DNA from: Thermodesulfitimonas autotrophica
Lineage (GTDB): Bacteria > Bacillota > Desulfotomaculia > Desulfotomaculales > Ammonificaceae
Direction of reading: 5' to 3'
Length of the DNA stretch: 64,000 nucleotides
NCBI RefSeq assembly: GCF_003815015.1
Contig: NZ_RKRE01000003.1
Coordinates: 1-64,000 of the forward strand
A program made the position numbers and the translations under genes. Numbering within the stretch: position 1 is the stretch's first letter; the number at the start of each line of letters is the position of its first letter. Positions 41,530-50,897 of this stretch are shown here, piece after piece. The notes beneath the pieces are model-generated. The model was not told the DNA's origin and did no database searches. It saw only the letters and a list, made by a program, of their open reading frames with translations.

Positions 41530-41790
41530 ATGCAGATCACGGACGTAAAAGTGCGCAAAGTACTTAACGAAGGCAGAATGAAAGCGGTGGTTTCGGTTAC
41601 TTTCGACGATGCTTTTGTCGTTCACGATATCAAGGTGGTGGAAGGGAAGAGCGGGCTTTTCGTAGCGATGCCGAGCCGGCGCCGGCCCAACGGCGATTTC
41701 CGGGATGTAGCCCACCCGATAACTCCCGATGCGCGCCGCCAGCTTGAAGAAGCGGTTTTGAGCGCCTATAACAGCGCGCTGCAGCAGTAG
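41530..41790 (+). CDS. spoVG: SpoVG, RNA-binding regulator
   Basis: This 86-residue protein is fully typical: [32 protein letters not shown] and the signature [21 protein letters not shown]. SpoVG binds RNA/DNA and regulates sporulation septation and other developmental genes. CGAGGAGGAAAGG precedes the ATG. The gene order spoVG-glmU-prs is the same as in Bacillus. Confidence 0.97.
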   Translation: MQITDVKVRKVLNEGRMKAVVSVTFDDAFVVHDIKVVEGKSGLFVAMPSRRRPNGDFRDVAHPITPDARRQLEEAVLSAYNSALQQ

Positions 41791-41854
41791 GGTTTCCGGG
41801 GCGCGAGGCATAGAATCTTTAAAAGACAGGTTAATCTTAAGGAGACAGGTCGGC

Positions 41855-43219
41855 GTGGGTTTAGCGGCGGTTATCTTGGCGGCCGGGAAAGGGACCCGGA
41901 TGAAGTCACGCAAGGCCAAAGTGCTTCATCCGGTGGCCGGTCGGCCGATGCTTTCTTTTGTGCTCGACGCGGCTGCCGGGGCGGGAGCGGAAAAGATTAT
42001 TGTGGTTGCCGGTCACGGCGCGGCAGAGGTTGTCGCGGCAGTAGGCGGAAGGGCGGAAGTGGTGCTTCAGGAAGAGCAGCTTGGTACGGCCCACGCATTG
42101 CTGCAGGCCGAGGAGGCACTGAAAACTTACGAGGGGGATATTATCGTCTTGCCCGGGGATGCTCCTCTCCTGCGGGGGGAGACGCTCCGGGATTTTTATA
42201 CTTATTACCGGGCTCAGGGGGCACCGGCGGCGGTGCTTACGGCTCGCTTTGCGGACCCGGCAGGCTATGGCCGGGTGATCCGGGACCAGGACGGCAATGT
42301 TTTGCGTATTGTGGAGCACCGCGACGCTACGGAAGAAGAACTGTCAGTTAGCGAGGTTAATACCGGTATCTACTGTTTTAAGCCGGCCATTTTTTCCGTT
42401 CTAAAGCGGATTTCTCCGGATAACTCTCAGAAGGAGTACTATCTCCCTGACGCCATCCGGCTCTTACGGGAGGAGGGGGTCCCTGTTGCTGCCTGGGAGG
42501 CTCCGGACGCGGCGGAGTTTTTGGGGGTGAACGACCGGCGCCAGCTCGCCGTGGCAGAGGAAGTTATCCGACGGCGGGTGGTGGAGAGATTGATGGATGC
42601 GGGCGTTACGGTGGTGGACCCGCGGGCTACGTACGTCCACCCGGGTGTGGTTGTGGGGCCAGATACCATCATTTACCCCTTCACTTTCCTTGAGGGGGGG
42701 ACGGTGATCGGCTCCGAATGCTGTATCGGTCCCTGGACGCGGATAACCGATTCCCGGCTAGGGGATAAGGTGGCGGTGCATAACGCGGTGGTTTTAGGGG
42801 CAACAGTAGCGAGCGGCGCGACAGTAGGTCCTTTTACTTACCTCCGCCCGGGTACCGTTGTCGGTCCGGGGGCGAAGGTTGGCGGTTTTGTTGAGGTGAA
42901 AAAGTCGGTTATCGGGGAAGGGAGTAAAGTCCCGCACTTGAGTTATATCGGTGATGCGGAAATCGGCCGCTCGGTAAATGTAGGCGCGGGGACCATTACC
43001 TGCAATTACGACGGCCGGCGGAAATGGCCGACGGTGATTGAGGACGGGGCCTTCATCGGGTCTAACACCAATCTTGTGGCCCCTGTTCGGGTAGGCAAGG
43101 GGGCCTATATCGGGGCGGGTTCGACCATTACCAGAGACGTCCCTGCCGGGGCGCTGGGGATTGCCCGGAGCCGGCAGCGGAATATTCCTGACTGGGTGAA
43201 AAAGAAAGGAAGAGAGTGA
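41855..43219 (+). CDS. glmU: Bifunctional UDP-GlcNAc pyrophosphorylase / glucosamine-1-phosphate acetyltransferase
   Basis: This 454-residue enzyme makes UDP-GlcNAc for peptidoglycan. The N-terminal uridylyltransferase has [22 protein letters not shown] and PGDAPLL. The C-terminal left-handed beta helix (from about residue 250) has [48 protein letters not shown], with the acetyltransferase His and [18 protein letters not shown] 41855 is preceded by AAGGAGA. Confidence 0.97.
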   Translation: MGLAAVILAAGKGTRMKSRKAKVLHPVAGRPMLSFVLDAAAGAGAEKIIVVAGHGAAEVVAAVGGRAEVVLQEEQLGTAHALLQAEEALKTYEGDIIVLPGDAPLLRGETLRDFYTYYRAQGAPAAVLTARFADPAGYGRVIRDQDGNVLRIVEHRDATEEELSVSEVNTGIYCFKPAIFSVLKRISPDNSQKEYYLPDAIRLLREEGVPVAAWEAPDAAEFLGVNDRRQLAVAEEVIRRRVVERLMDAGVTVVDPRATYVHPGVVVGPDTIIYPFTFLEGGTVIGSECCIGPWTRITDSRLGDKVAVHNAVVLGATVASGATVGPFTYLRPGTVVGPGAKVGGFVEVKKSVIGEGSKVPHLSYIGDAEIGRSVNVGAGTITCNYDGRRKWPTVIEDGAFIGSNTNLVAPVRVGKGAYIGAGSTITRDVPAGALGIARSRQRNIPDWVKKKGRE

Positions 43220-43231
43220 GGTAGCGTACCC

Positions 43232-44179
43232 ATGCTTTCCCGCCATAAGAATATGCGTATCTTTTCGGGGAACGCCAATCAGAAATTGGCGGAGGAAATC
43301 TGCAACTACCTGGGAGTGCCCTTAGGGGATTCGGCGGTGGGGCGCTTTTCTGATGGGGAAATCTGGGTCCGGATTAACGAGAATGTGCGGGGAACAGATG
43401 CGTTCGTTATCCAGCCCACCTGCTGGCCGGTTAATGAGAACCTGATGGAGTTACTCATTATGATTGACGCCCTGCGGCGCGCTTCCGCCCGGCGAATAAC
43501 GGCGGTTATTCCTTATTACGGCTACGCGCGTCAGGACAGGAAGACCAGGGGGCGGGAACCGATTACGGCGAAGCTGGTTGCCAACCTCATCACCTCGGCG
43601 GGTGCCCGCCGGGTACTAACGGTGGACCTTCACGCGGGGCAGATCCAGGGCTTTTTCGACATTCCGGTTGACCACCTGCCCGCCGGCCCCATGCTGGCAC
43701 AGCATCTGATGCGGCGGGGGCTTGAGGATATTGTGGTGGTGGCGCCGGACGTCGGCGGGGTGGTCCGGGCCCGCGAACTCGCCAAAAGGATGGGTGCGCC
43801 GCTGGCGGTGATTGACAAGCGGCGCCCTGAGCCTAACGAGGCGGAAGTGATGAACATCATCGGCCCCATTAAGGGTAAAACGGCGGTGATGGTGGACGAC
43901 ATTATCGATACCGCCGGAACGATTACGAAGGGTGCCCAAGCTCTTTGCGACTGGGGCGCCCGCGAGGTTTACGTGCTCTGCACCCACCCGGTTTTTTCCG
44001 GGACCGCGGTCGAACGCCTTAGCACGCCGGCCATTAAAGAGATCCTGGTGACCAACACCATTCCCGTTCCGCCAGAAAAGATGCTTGACAAGATAACGGT
44101 CGTTTCTGTGGCGCCCCTTCTCGGCGAAGCGATTATCCGGATTCACGAGGACCTTTCCGTATCGAAGCTCTTTGATTGA
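43232..44179 (+). CDS. prs: Ribose-phosphate pyrophosphokinase
   Basis: This 315-residue enzyme makes PRPP from ribose-5-phosphate and ATP for nucleotide, His and Trp synthesis. It has [51 protein letters not shown] and the PRPP loop [12 protein letters not shown]. It starts 12 bases after glmU. Its last 37 bases overlap the convergent PRC-barrel gene. Confidence 0.97.
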   Translation: MLSRHKNMRIFSGNANQKLAEEICNYLGVPLGDSAVGRFSDGEIWVRINENVRGTDAFVIQPTCWPVNENLMELLIMIDALRRASARRITAVIPYYGYARQDRKTRGREPITAKLVANLITSAGARRVLTVDLHAGQIQGFFDIPVDHLPAGPMLAQHLMRRGLEDIVVVAPDVGGVVRARELAKRMGAPLAVIDKRRPEPNEAEVMNIIGPIKGKTAVMVDDIIDTAGTITKGAQALCDWGAREVYVLCTHPVFSGTAVERLSTPAIKEILVTNTIPVPPEKMLDKITVVSVAPLLGEAIIRIHEDLSVSKLFD

Positions 44180-44847
44180 TTGTCGCCGGGCGGTTTCGCC
44201 GCCGGTTCGGCCGAATTTTCACCTTCGCTGGGCCTGTGGGCCGAATGGCGGAGGTTTTTTATTTTTGTGCTGATGCTTTCACTAAACTGCTGGCTTTTAC
44301 TCTTTACTTCTTCCCAGGTCTGGCTGGCCCGTTTTTTTAGACCCCCGTCAACCGGAGTCAGTGATCGGCTTGCCTCATCCGTAACCACAATGATTTCCTT
44401 GCCGATGGTCCGGATAAAGGCGCTATCAAGATGGGCCACTCCCTGAACGAAGGCCGGTTTTGCGGGAGCGATTTCGAGCCCGGTGATGGCGCCGGTTACC
44501 GTATCGACGAAGTACTCGGTTACGTGACCGAGGATGGCGCCGTTCTCGGCCACGACCTTGGCGCCGGTTACCGCAATCTTTTCTTTGAAAAGGCGGAGAA
44601 TCTCCGGGAGACTGGCACCTTTGGCCGCCTGTTGGGAACGGTGCAGGGTAACGGCATTAGCGCCGATGCTGTAAACTTGCGGGAAGGGGATAAAGCGCTG
44701 TTCCCGGAAAAGGCCGCCTTTTTCAACGATGAGCGCGGCGACGGTTTTCGCTGCGGGATCGACCACCAGGCCGGTTACCCGGCCCACCCGGAGGCCTTCT
44801 TCCAGGCTCACCACCGGCATGCCGAGGAGTTCTTTGCTCTTACGCAC
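44143..44847 (-). CDS. PRC-barrel domain protein with two barrel repeats
   Basis: This is a 234-residue protein. Two PRC-barrel-like halves are visible ([30 protein letters not shown] at the start and [26 protein letters not shown] near residue 97), followed by a charged, low-complexity tail of about 60 residues. PRC barrels bind RNA (RimM) or photosynthetic reaction centres; in Firmicutes such doublets are of unknown role. GTG 44847 follows GGGAGGGATCGGG. Confidence 0.8.
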   Translation of the reverse strand: MRKSKELLGMPVVSLEEGLRVGRVTGLVVDPAAKTVAALIVEKGGLFREQRFIPFPQVYSIGANAVTLHRSQQAAKGASLPEILRLFKEKIAVTGAKVVAENGAILGHVTEYFVDTVTGAITGLEIAPAKPAFVQGVAHLDSAFIRTIGKEIIVVTDEASRSLTPVDGGLKKRASQTWEEVKSKSQQFSESISTKIKNLRHSAHRPSEGENSAEPAAKPPGDNQSKSFDTERSS

Positions 44848-44945
44848 CCCCGATCCCTCCCTTCGGTAACAAGATATGAGGGAGCGGGCTACGGTATGCC
44901 CTTCTGGCGAGACGGACTATCGCGAAAAGAAAGTGACCGGAAATA

Positions 44946-44977
44946 AAAGGGGCGCCTTTTCTAAAAGGCACCCCTTT
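44946..44977 (-). terminator. Terminator of the decaheme lipoprotein gene
   Basis: AAAAGGGGCGCCTTTT and AAAAGGCACCCCTTT form a long stem with one mismatch around a CT loop. On the minus strand it is followed by TTTTATTT. It lies 68 bases beyond the stop at 45045. Confidence 0.85.
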
Positions 44978-45044
44978 CGCGCGCAACTTGTACTCTGTGT
45001 TGCTTTTGCTCCACCTGGGATTTCTTTATTGGTCCCCGGCTTTA

Positions 45045-46127
45045 TTATTGCTGTTGTTTCTGCTGTTGCTGTTGCTGAGCGGGAACTTCGGTTTTCTTTA
45101 CCGGGAACCAGTGGCAGTTGTTGCAATAGGTGCCCGTGACGTTCTGCCCAGGCTTCGGCGGTTCGATACTGTGGCACGCGAAGCAGTTAAGCAAGCCCTT
45201 CGTCTTCGCGGCATTCGCGTGCTGCGACATGAAGTTGCTGCCGTGGAAAGCCGGCCGCTTCATGTGGCAGTCGTAGCAGAGCGGCGTGGCCCGCTCGAAG
45301 TCGATGATCTTGTCGCCGGTTCCGGACTCAGCAAACTTCATGCCCTCGCGGTTAGCGTGGCAACGCGCGCAGAGGTCAACATTCTTGCGGCCTTCCTTGC
45401 CGTGGATGGAAAGGAAATCTGGCCGGTCGTGGTAAGGCGCGCTCCAGTTCTGCGGGTCGCTGTGACAAGCCTTACACGGGGTGTTAGGCTTCGCGGTCTT
45501 GTGACAGTCGAGGCAGACCCACATCGTCGGCTGCCGCGCCGGGATGGTGGCCACCCGTTCGACACTTTGCGGTGTCCAGTCGGCATAGTTCGTGAAGCCG
45601 GGCCGCGCGATCACGTTCCGCTCGGCGATCGCCGCGTGGACCACCTGGAAGTGGCAGTCGGTGCAGCCAACGCGCGCCTTGTCGTGAAGTTCGTGCGGCA
45701 CAATGAGGTCGCCCGGTAAGGAGAAGGCCCGGTTAGAGGAGTGACACTGTTTGCAGGTATCGCCCGGGATCTTCTCCGTAGCCCTGATCGGCCGCGGGAT
45801 ATTGCCCGCGTCGTGGGCCGCCTGCATCTGCGCCTTCTTCTGGTCGTAATTGGTGTGGCACTTGGTACAGGCAATCTTGCTGTGGGAAGAGGTCATCCAG
45901 GTGACGACCTCCGGCAGCATTTCGTGACACTGAGCGCATTCAATGTCGGCAAGCTTAGCCGATGCAGGCTGGGCTTTCTCGCCCTGGGTGGCTTCGGGCT
46001 TGGCGGTTTCGGTGGCGGCCTGTTTTTCGCCGCAGCCGGAGAGGGCTACCATGAGCAAAACGAGCAGGACCGCGAGGATGATACCCGGTGATACGCCTCT
46101 ACGCCACTCAGTGGAGGAGCGTTTCAC
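45045..46127 (-). CDS. Decaheme c-type cytochrome lipoprotein
   Basis: This is a 360-residue exported electron carrier. A membrane/signal segment ends in LMVALSGC (lipid-anchor Cys32). Ten CxxCH heme sites follow: CAQCH, CTKCH, CKQCH, CTDCH, CLDCH, CKACH, CARCH, CYDCH, CFACH and CNNCH. Many extra His residues can act as distal ligands. The C terminus ends in a Gln-rich stretch (PAQQQQQQKQQQ). GTG 46127 follows AAGGAGG. It is a candidate quinol-to-extracellular electron conduit; the partner is not in the same operon. Confidence 0.93.
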   Translation of the reverse strand: MKRSSTEWRRGVSPGIILAVLLVLLMVALSGCGEKQAATETAKPEATQGEKAQPASAKLADIECAQCHEMLPEVVTWMTSSHSKIACTKCHTNYDQKKAQMQAAHDAGNIPRPIRATEKIPGDTCKQCHSSNRAFSLPGDLIVPHELHDKARVGCTDCHFQVVHAAIAERNVIARPGFTNYADWTPQSVERVATIPARQPTMWVCLDCHKTAKPNTPCKACHSDPQNWSAPYHDRPDFLSIHGKEGRKNVDLCARCHANREGMKFAESGTGDKIIDFERATPLCYDCHMKRPAFHGSNFMSQHANAAKTKGLLNCFACHSIEPPKPGQNVTGTYCNNCHWFPVKKTEVPAQQQQQQKQQQ

Positions 46128-46372
46128 GTATTCACCTCCTTCCCGCTCCGGAATTGCTGGAGTTTGTGGAGGATAAATTCTACAACCCAGGCGCCAATTC
46201 CTTCTCTTTATTCGAAAAAATTCTTATGCAGGCGGATTAAAATTCCTAATCCGGCCTTAACGCCGACTCTGGAGTAACAAGGTACGGGACTTCCGCTTCG
46301 TTAGCCTTTGACGGGCTGGTGAAGCGCGCTTCGGGTTTGCGGTTGAGCCCCTTTTTGGTGGTCATTTCTGTA

Positions 46373-46402
46373 TTGACGAACCTGGCGGGCCGGTGATATA
46401 AA
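46373..46402 (+). promoter_or_regulatory. Promoter of ahbC
   Basis: TTGACG (46373-46378), an 18-base spacer and TATAAA (46397-46402) lie 33 bases before ahbC. The 307-base divergent gap 46128-46434 holds this promoter and the leader of the decaheme gene; nothing else is recognisable there. Confidence 0.65.
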
Positions 46403-46434
46403 AAAGTGACGGTGACTTAATGAGGAGGTAGAGC

Positions 46435-47589
46435 GTGCTTAGTATTTCGAAGATGCTTTCGGGCCAGGAAGAAGTGGGGGACGCGTTGCGCTACCACTTT
46501 CGGGAGCGCCCCGTTGGCCCGGTGGTAGTCTGGAACTCAACCCGGGCGTGCAACCTCCGCTGCCGGCACTGTTACGCGAGCGCTACGCCGGGGCCGGCGG
46601 AAGGGGAGCTCACAACGGCGGAGGCGCAGCGCTTCATCGACGGGTTGGCGGAGGCGAATGTCCCGGTACTGCTTTTCTCGGGCGGGGAGCCGCTGCTGCG
46701 GCCTGACTTTTTTGAACTGGTAAACTACGCGCGGGAGCGTGGTATCCGGCCCGTCATCTCGACTAACGGGACGCTCATCACGCGCGAGGTCGCCCAGAGG
46801 ATCAAAGAAGCCGGTGTCGGCTACGTTGGTATCAGCCTTGACGGGCTGGAGGAGCTTAACGACCGGATGCGGGCGGTGAAAGGGGCCTATAAGCTCGCGC
46901 TTACGGGCATCAAGAACTGTGTGGCGGTAGGGCAGCGCGTCGGGCTGCGGTTTACGATTACCAGGGAAAATTACCAGGATGTCGCGGCGATTTTCGACCT
47001 GGTGGAACAGGAAGAGATAAACCGGGTCTGTTTCTATCACCTCGTGACGGTTGGTCGCGGCAGAAACCTGCGCGAAGAGGACCTGGACCCGGCGACGAAG
47101 CGTAAAGTTGTGGACCTCATCATCGAGCGGACGGCGGACTTTGTCCGGCGGGGGCTGGGAAAAGAGATTCTCACCGTTGATAACCACGCGGACGCGGTTT
47201 ACATCTACCTGAAGCTGCGCCAGACGAATCCGGCACGGGCGGAAGAGGTTTACGCGTGGCTTGCGCGGACCGGCGGCAACCGGAGCGGCAGCGGTATCGG
47301 GGCGGTAGACTGGTTCGGAAACGTTTATCCCGACCAGTTCACCCAAAACCACCCCCTCGGCAACGTGCGGGAGCGGAAGTTCGGGGAGATTTGGTACGAC
47401 CCGCAGAATGAGCTTTTAAACCAGCTTCGCAACCGCAAACCGCTCTTAAAGGGGCGTTGCGGCGCCTGCCGCTGGCTCGAAATCTGCAACGGCAACTTCC
47501 GGGCGCGGGCGGAGGCGGTGCACAACGATTTTTGGGCGCCTGACCCGGGTTGCTACCTGACCGATGAAGAGATAGGCGTAGCGGGATAG
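46435..47589 (+). CDS. ahbC: Radical SAM/SPASM protein AhbC (or NirJ-like) of siroheme-dependent heme synthesis
   Basis: This is a 384-residue radical SAM enzyme. The cluster motif CNLRCRHC lies at C39/C43/C46. LLFSGGEPLLRPDFFEL, VISTNGTLI and GISLDGLEE follow, and the C-terminal SPASM cysteines include CGACRWLEIC and GC near the end. The best match in memory is AhbC (12,18-didecarboxysiroheme deacetylase) or the related NirJ of heme d1 synthesis. It would convert siroheme-derived precursors to heme. Given DsrAB (siroheme) and about 55 c-type hemes in this window, AhbC fits well. AhbA/B/D are not in the window. Confidence 0.85.
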   Translation: MLSISKMLSGQEEVGDALRYHFRERPVGPVVVWNSTRACNLRCRHCYASATPGPAEGELTTAEAQRFIDGLAEANVPVLLFSGGEPLLRPDFFELVNYARERGIRPVISTNGTLITREVAQRIKEAGVGYVGISLDGLEELNDRMRAVKGAYKLALTGIKNCVAVGQRVGLRFTITRENYQDVAAIFDLVEQEEINRVCFYHLVTVGRGRNLREEDLDPATKRKVVDLIIERTADFVRRGLGKEILTVDNHADAVYIYLKLRQTNPARAEEVYAWLARTGGNRSGSGIGAVDWFGNVYPDQFTQNHPLGNVRERKFGEIWYDPQNELLNQLRNRKPLLKGRCGACRWLEICNGNFRARAEAVHNDFWAPDPGCYLTDEEIGVAG

Positions 47590-47624
47590 CTTGAGTTTAG
47601 AACGCGAAGTTTGCCGTTTTAAAA

Positions 47625-47674
47625 CGTGGCCCCGGCGCAGGGCTAATCTCTGCAGCCGGGGCCAGCGTTTTTTA
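47625..47674 (+). terminator. Intrinsic terminator of ahbC
   Basis: TGGCCCCGGC (47627-47636) pairs with GCCGGGGCCA (47655-47664), followed by GCGTTTTTTAAA. Confidence 0.88.
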
Positions 47675-47714
47675 AAAGTAGGCCGGGATAAAACCGGGGG
47701 TTCTCACGGCCTGA

Positions 47715-48533
47715 TTATTTATAGCTGTGTAGACCGCTCATCAGGTACTTCACGCCGATCAGAGTGAAAAGAACGGCGATAAAACCGATAAGGGCGAGCC
47801 AAGCGCCCCGCCGCCCCCGCCAGGAGCCCCGCGTCCAGCCGTGCAGGTAGAAGGCGTAGACGATCCACGTGATGAGCGCCCATGTTTCCATCGGGTCCCA
47901 GCTCCACCAGGCGCCCCAAGCCTCTTCCGCCCATACCGCGCCGGTAATGATGAGGAGGGTTTGGAAGGCGAAGCCGAAGGCGATCGTCCCGTAAATCAGG
48001 CGTTCGAGGCAGCCGGTTTCGGGAATCAGCGCCCGTAGCCCCGTTTCCGGCGCGCCGGGCCGGTCCTTCACCAGGTACATCGCGCCTAAGGCGCAGGAAA
48101 GGGCGAAGGCGCCGTAGGCCAGGATGGCCGTGGCAACGTGGAACTGGAGCCAGTAGCTTTGCAGCGCCGGTACCAGGGCCTCCGGGGCCTTTTTAATGGA
48201 GAAAGCGTAGGCCATAAGCCCCGCGAGCAACGGGGTGGCAAAAATCCCCGTTGCGGTGATGCGGTAGCGGAGCCCGACGATAAGGGTTCCGGCGGCGATG
48301 CCGAAGGTCATGAGGCTGATGAACTCGTAAAGGTTGGCAAAGGGCCAGCGCCCGGCCGCAATGCTCCTGGCGGTGAGACTAACCAACTGAAGGAGCAGGC
48401 CGGCGGCGGTTAAAAGATAGCCGAGTTTGGCAGAACGTTCGCTCCGGGTCCAAAAAAAGGAGAAGAAGGCCGCTAGCGAAAGAACGTAGGCGATGAAGGC
48501 GAGCGTAAAGAAATTGCTTTCGATAGTATACAC
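47715..48533 (-). CDS. ccsB: Cytochrome c maturation protein CcsB/ResC (heme handling, system II)
   Basis: This is a 272-residue polytopic protein of the CcsA/ResC family that carries heme across the membrane for attachment to apocytochromes. The heme-binding tryptophan-rich motif WGAWWSWDPMETWALITW is at about residue 213. Conserved His lie in LQFHVATAILAYGAF and AFYLHGWTRG. I prefer GTG 48533 (AAGGAG about 10 bases upstream) over TTG 48563. It is downstream of resB, forming the two-gene system II typical of Gram-positive bacteria. Confidence 0.94.
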   Translation of the reverse strand: MYTIESNFFTLAFIAYVLSLAAFFSFFWTRSERSAKLGYLLTAAGLLLQLVSLTARSIAAGRWPFANLYEFISLMTFGIAAGTLIVGLRYRITATGIFATPLLAGLMAYAFSIKKAPEALVPALQSYWLQFHVATAILAYGAFALSCALGAMYLVKDRPGAPETGLRALIPETGCLERLIYGTIAFGFAFQTLLIITGAVWAEEAWGAWWSWDPMETWALITWIVYAFYLHGWTRGSWRGRRGAWLALIGFIAVLFTLIGVKYLMSGLHSYK

Positions 48534-48569
48534 TGGGCAAGCACTCCTTTCAATAGAGCACAATTTGGG

Positions 48570-49649
48570 TTAGGCTTCTGGCTCGCCGCCGTTTTCGGTT
48601 TGCGTTGGCTTACGCCGGCGCGGGTTGAAGATAAGGTAGGCGATAACGCCGGCAGTAGCCAGGGCGAAACCGGCGAAGGTATAGGGTAAGGCCGGGTTCC
48701 GTTTCACTAAAAGGCCGGTGTAAAGGGCGTAGCCGCTAAAGGTGATATTGCCGCCGGGGACATCCTCCTTCTGGCCTACGCGCACGATGCCCATTTTAAC
48801 CGGCCTTTCGTACTCGTAAAGGACGTAGAGGACGTAAGGGTTTCGTGGTTGCTGGGACTGGCTGACCGGGTTCCCGTTCTGATCGTAAGCGAAATCCGGG
48901 TAGAATACGGCGAGCAGCAGGTGCTGGCGGTCTATGGGATAGGGGTTTCGGTCGGCCACGACTTCGAAGGGTGACGTCTGCCCACCGGTGGTCAGAAGGC
49001 CGCGCAGAAACCAGCCGTAATCCATCTGGTAAATTTTCGCCCCCCGGTACCGTAGCGGGTGGTTGACGGAAATGGTGTCTTCCCGGACTGCGCGGCCGTT
49101 TTCCAGGACGGCGCACTGCGTGCGGAACTGCTTGGGCGTGCCGTCCGGGTAATAATCGATTTGGAAATCTTTTATCTGCAGGTCAAAAGGGACACCATGA
49201 GCGGTAAGCGCCATGATTTGGCCTGGGGCGCCGGCCACTCTTTGTTCTTTGCTAACCCGGGGTGTCGCCATCAGGGTAACAAGGATGAGAATCAGGCTAA
49301 CGTGAAGGATGGTTAAGCCCCATGCGCCAAGCCCTCGTTTGGCGTCCCGGCGGCTGAGGCGCAAGGCGAACTGGCCCCGGTAGTAAGTGCAGACCAAGAG
49401 GCTGATAACTAACCAAATTTCGGCGGCAATAAACCACCAGGAGCGGAAAACGTGGGTAAGCCCAGTGGCGATGAGCAGGCGGCCCAGGTTAGGCCCGTAC
49501 CGCTCCGTATAAACGAGCAGGTTTTCTTCGTTCTGCGGGATAAGGGTACCGATGGCGGAGGCGATGCCGAGAAAGGCGAGGACCGTAAGCACGGCCCGGA
49601 TAGAAGTGAAATGGTTTTTTAGCGCCGTGAAAATTTTTACCCACCTCAT
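48570..49649 (-). CDS. resB: ResB-like cytochrome c biogenesis protein
   Basis: This is a 359-residue partner of CcsB. Three N-terminal spans (including AVLTVLAFLGIASAIGTLIPQNE, WWFIAAEIWLVISLLVC and GAWGLTILHVSLILILV) are followed by a large extracytoplasmic domain and a final span (TFAGFALATAGVIAYLIF). Residues HVSLIL in the third span contain the heme-ligand His typical of ResB. The resB-ccsB pair supplies the machinery for all the cytochromes in this region. Confidence 0.94.
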   Translation of the reverse strand: MRWVKIFTALKNHFTSIRAVLTVLAFLGIASAIGTLIPQNEENLLVYTERYGPNLGRLLIATGLTHVFRSWWFIAAEIWLVISLLVCTYYRGQFALRLSRRDAKRGLGAWGLTILHVSLILILVTLMATPRVSKEQRVAGAPGQIMALTAHGVPFDLQIKDFQIDYYPDGTPKQFRTQCAVLENGRAVREDTISVNHPLRYRGAKIYQMDYGWFLRGLLTTGGQTSPFEVVADRNPYPIDRQHLLLAVFYPDFAYDQNGNPVSQSQQPRNPYVLYVLYEYERPVKMGIVRVGQKEDVPGGNITFSGYALYTGLLVKRNPALPYTFAGFALATAGVIAYLIFNPRRRKPTQTENGGEPEA

Positions 49650-49817
49650 TGTTTGGTCCGCTGCTTTTTTGGAGACCCGAATTTTACCGAAAAGCTTTTA
49701 TTTTATCAGTTTAATTCTTTTCGGTAGGGAAGTCAAATGAAACTTTTAGTATTAAAGGCTTTCTTGCTCCAAAAAGAAGGGCCATGTTATGATGGGGGAG
49801 AAAAGGGGTGAGAGAAG

Positions 49818-50726
49818 GTGTCCGTTGAGTTTAAGGGGCTTCCACCAGAGGTTTACCGGGCGATCATCCAGATTGTGGATGACCGGATGAAGGAAATCAA
49901 AGTCACCCGCGAGGATTTCGACCGGTTAAGAGAAAAAGTTGAAGAGACGGCGGCGCGTCATGAAGAACGTTTCGACCGGCTCGACCGGGCGTTGGCGGAG
50001 CTAGCCGAGGCGCAGAAACGGACGGAGCAGCGGGTAGAGGAGCTGGCCGAGGCGCAGAAGGAGACGCGGCAGGAGGTAGGGCGGCTTGACCGGGCGTTGG
50101 CGGAGTTAGCCGAGGCGCAGAAGGAGACGCGGCAGGAGGTAGGGCGGCTTGACCGGGCGTTGGCGGAGTTAGCCGAGGCGCAGAAGGAGACGCGGCAGGA
50201 GGTAGGGCGGCTTGACCGGGCGTTGGCGGAGTTAGCCGAGGCGCAGAAGGAAACGCGGCAGGAGTTGAGGGAACTGGCGGAGGCGCAGCGGCGCACCGAA
50301 CAGGTGGTGGCGGATCTATGGGTAGCCCTTAGGCAGACCCGGCGCGAAGTAGGCCGCCTTTCGGATAGATTTGGCTTTACCCTGGAGGATATTGCCCGCG
50401 TGGTGCTGCCGGGTTATTTGGAGCGGCACCTATGCGTCCGGGTGGAAAGGCTTCGGCGCAAGCATTTTACCGTCAACGGCGCGGAATACGAAGTGGACTT
50501 GTACGGCGTCGGCCAGCGCAACGGGACGAAGGTTACCGTGCTCGGGGAAGTGAAACACCGTATTTACGCCCGGGAAGTAAAAGGTTTTGTGCGGCTGCTC
50601 GCGCAGGTTATGCCGCAAGTCAAGACGGAGGTGGTCAAGGTGATGTTCGGGTTCCTTGTTCACCCGTCGGCCGAAGCGGTGGCGAAAGAAGCGGGGATCA
50701 TCCTGGTAGCCTCATACGAGCGGTAG
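49818..50726 (+). CDS. Coiled-coil repeat protein with C-terminal PD-(D/E)XK-like nuclease domain
   Basis: This is a 302-residue protein. Residues about 30-185 are a long coiled coil, including three identical 21-residue units (LDRALAELAEAQKETRQEVG plus R). The C-terminal domain (about residues 195-302) has EYEVDLYGVG, then VTVLGEVKHRI: the D...E-x-K arrangement of the PD-(D/E)XK fold. Such DUF3782-like proteins occur widely in thermophiles and cyanobacteria with unknown roles. GTG 49818 is preceded by GGGGTGAGAG. A terminator at 50838 follows. Confidence 0.75.
   Translation: MSVEFKGLPPEVYRAIIQIVDDRMKEIKVTREDFDRLREKVEETAARHEERFDRLDRALAELAEAQKRTEQRVEELAEAQKETRQEVGRLDRALAELAEAQKETRQEVGRLDRALAELAEAQKETRQEVGRLDRALAELAEAQKETRQELRELAEAQRRTEQVVADLWVALRQTRREVGRLSDRFGFTLEDIARVVLPGYLERHLCVRVERLRRKHFTVNGAEYEVDLYGVGQRNGTKVTVLGEVKHRIYAREVKGFVRLLAQVMPQVKTEVVKVMFGFLVHPSAEAVAKEAGIILVASYER
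50051..50239 (+). repeat. Three tandem 63-bp repeats inside the coiled-coil gene
   Basis: Each unit starts GCGCAGAAGGAGACGCGGCA and ends near GGAGTTAGCCGAG. The three units (50051, 50114, 50177) are identical or nearly so at the DNA level and encode 21 residues each, six heptad steps per two units. Near-identity suggests recent slippage or unequal crossing over, so copy number may vary between strains. Confidence 0.85.
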
Positions 50727-50837
50727 GCCCGGGCAGGACAAAAGAAAGACCGAGATTGATTTTTTGTATGGTTGGTTATTATGATCTGCAGACGACCGCC
50801 GGCGGAATTGCGGAATTCAAGGAAGGAAAAATAGAGG

Positions 50838-50875
50838 GGGGCTGTCCCGAAAGTTGAGCGGGGCAGCCCCTTTTG
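50838..50875. terminator. Bidirectional terminator between the nuclease-like gene and cytochrome locus
   Basis: GGGGCTG (50838-50844) and CCCG pair with CGGG and CAGCCCC (50864-50870). TTTT follows on the plus strand and TCTATTTTT on the minus strand. It serves the convergent genes ending at 50726 and 50898. No convincing gene lies in 50727-50897. Confidence 0.75.
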
Positions 50876-50897
50876 CCCCTGGCTGGGGAAAGTATTT

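Noticed and set aside
50051..50239. Tandem repeat as CRISPR or satellite
   Set aside because: The 63-bp units are in frame, contiguous and encode a coiled coil.
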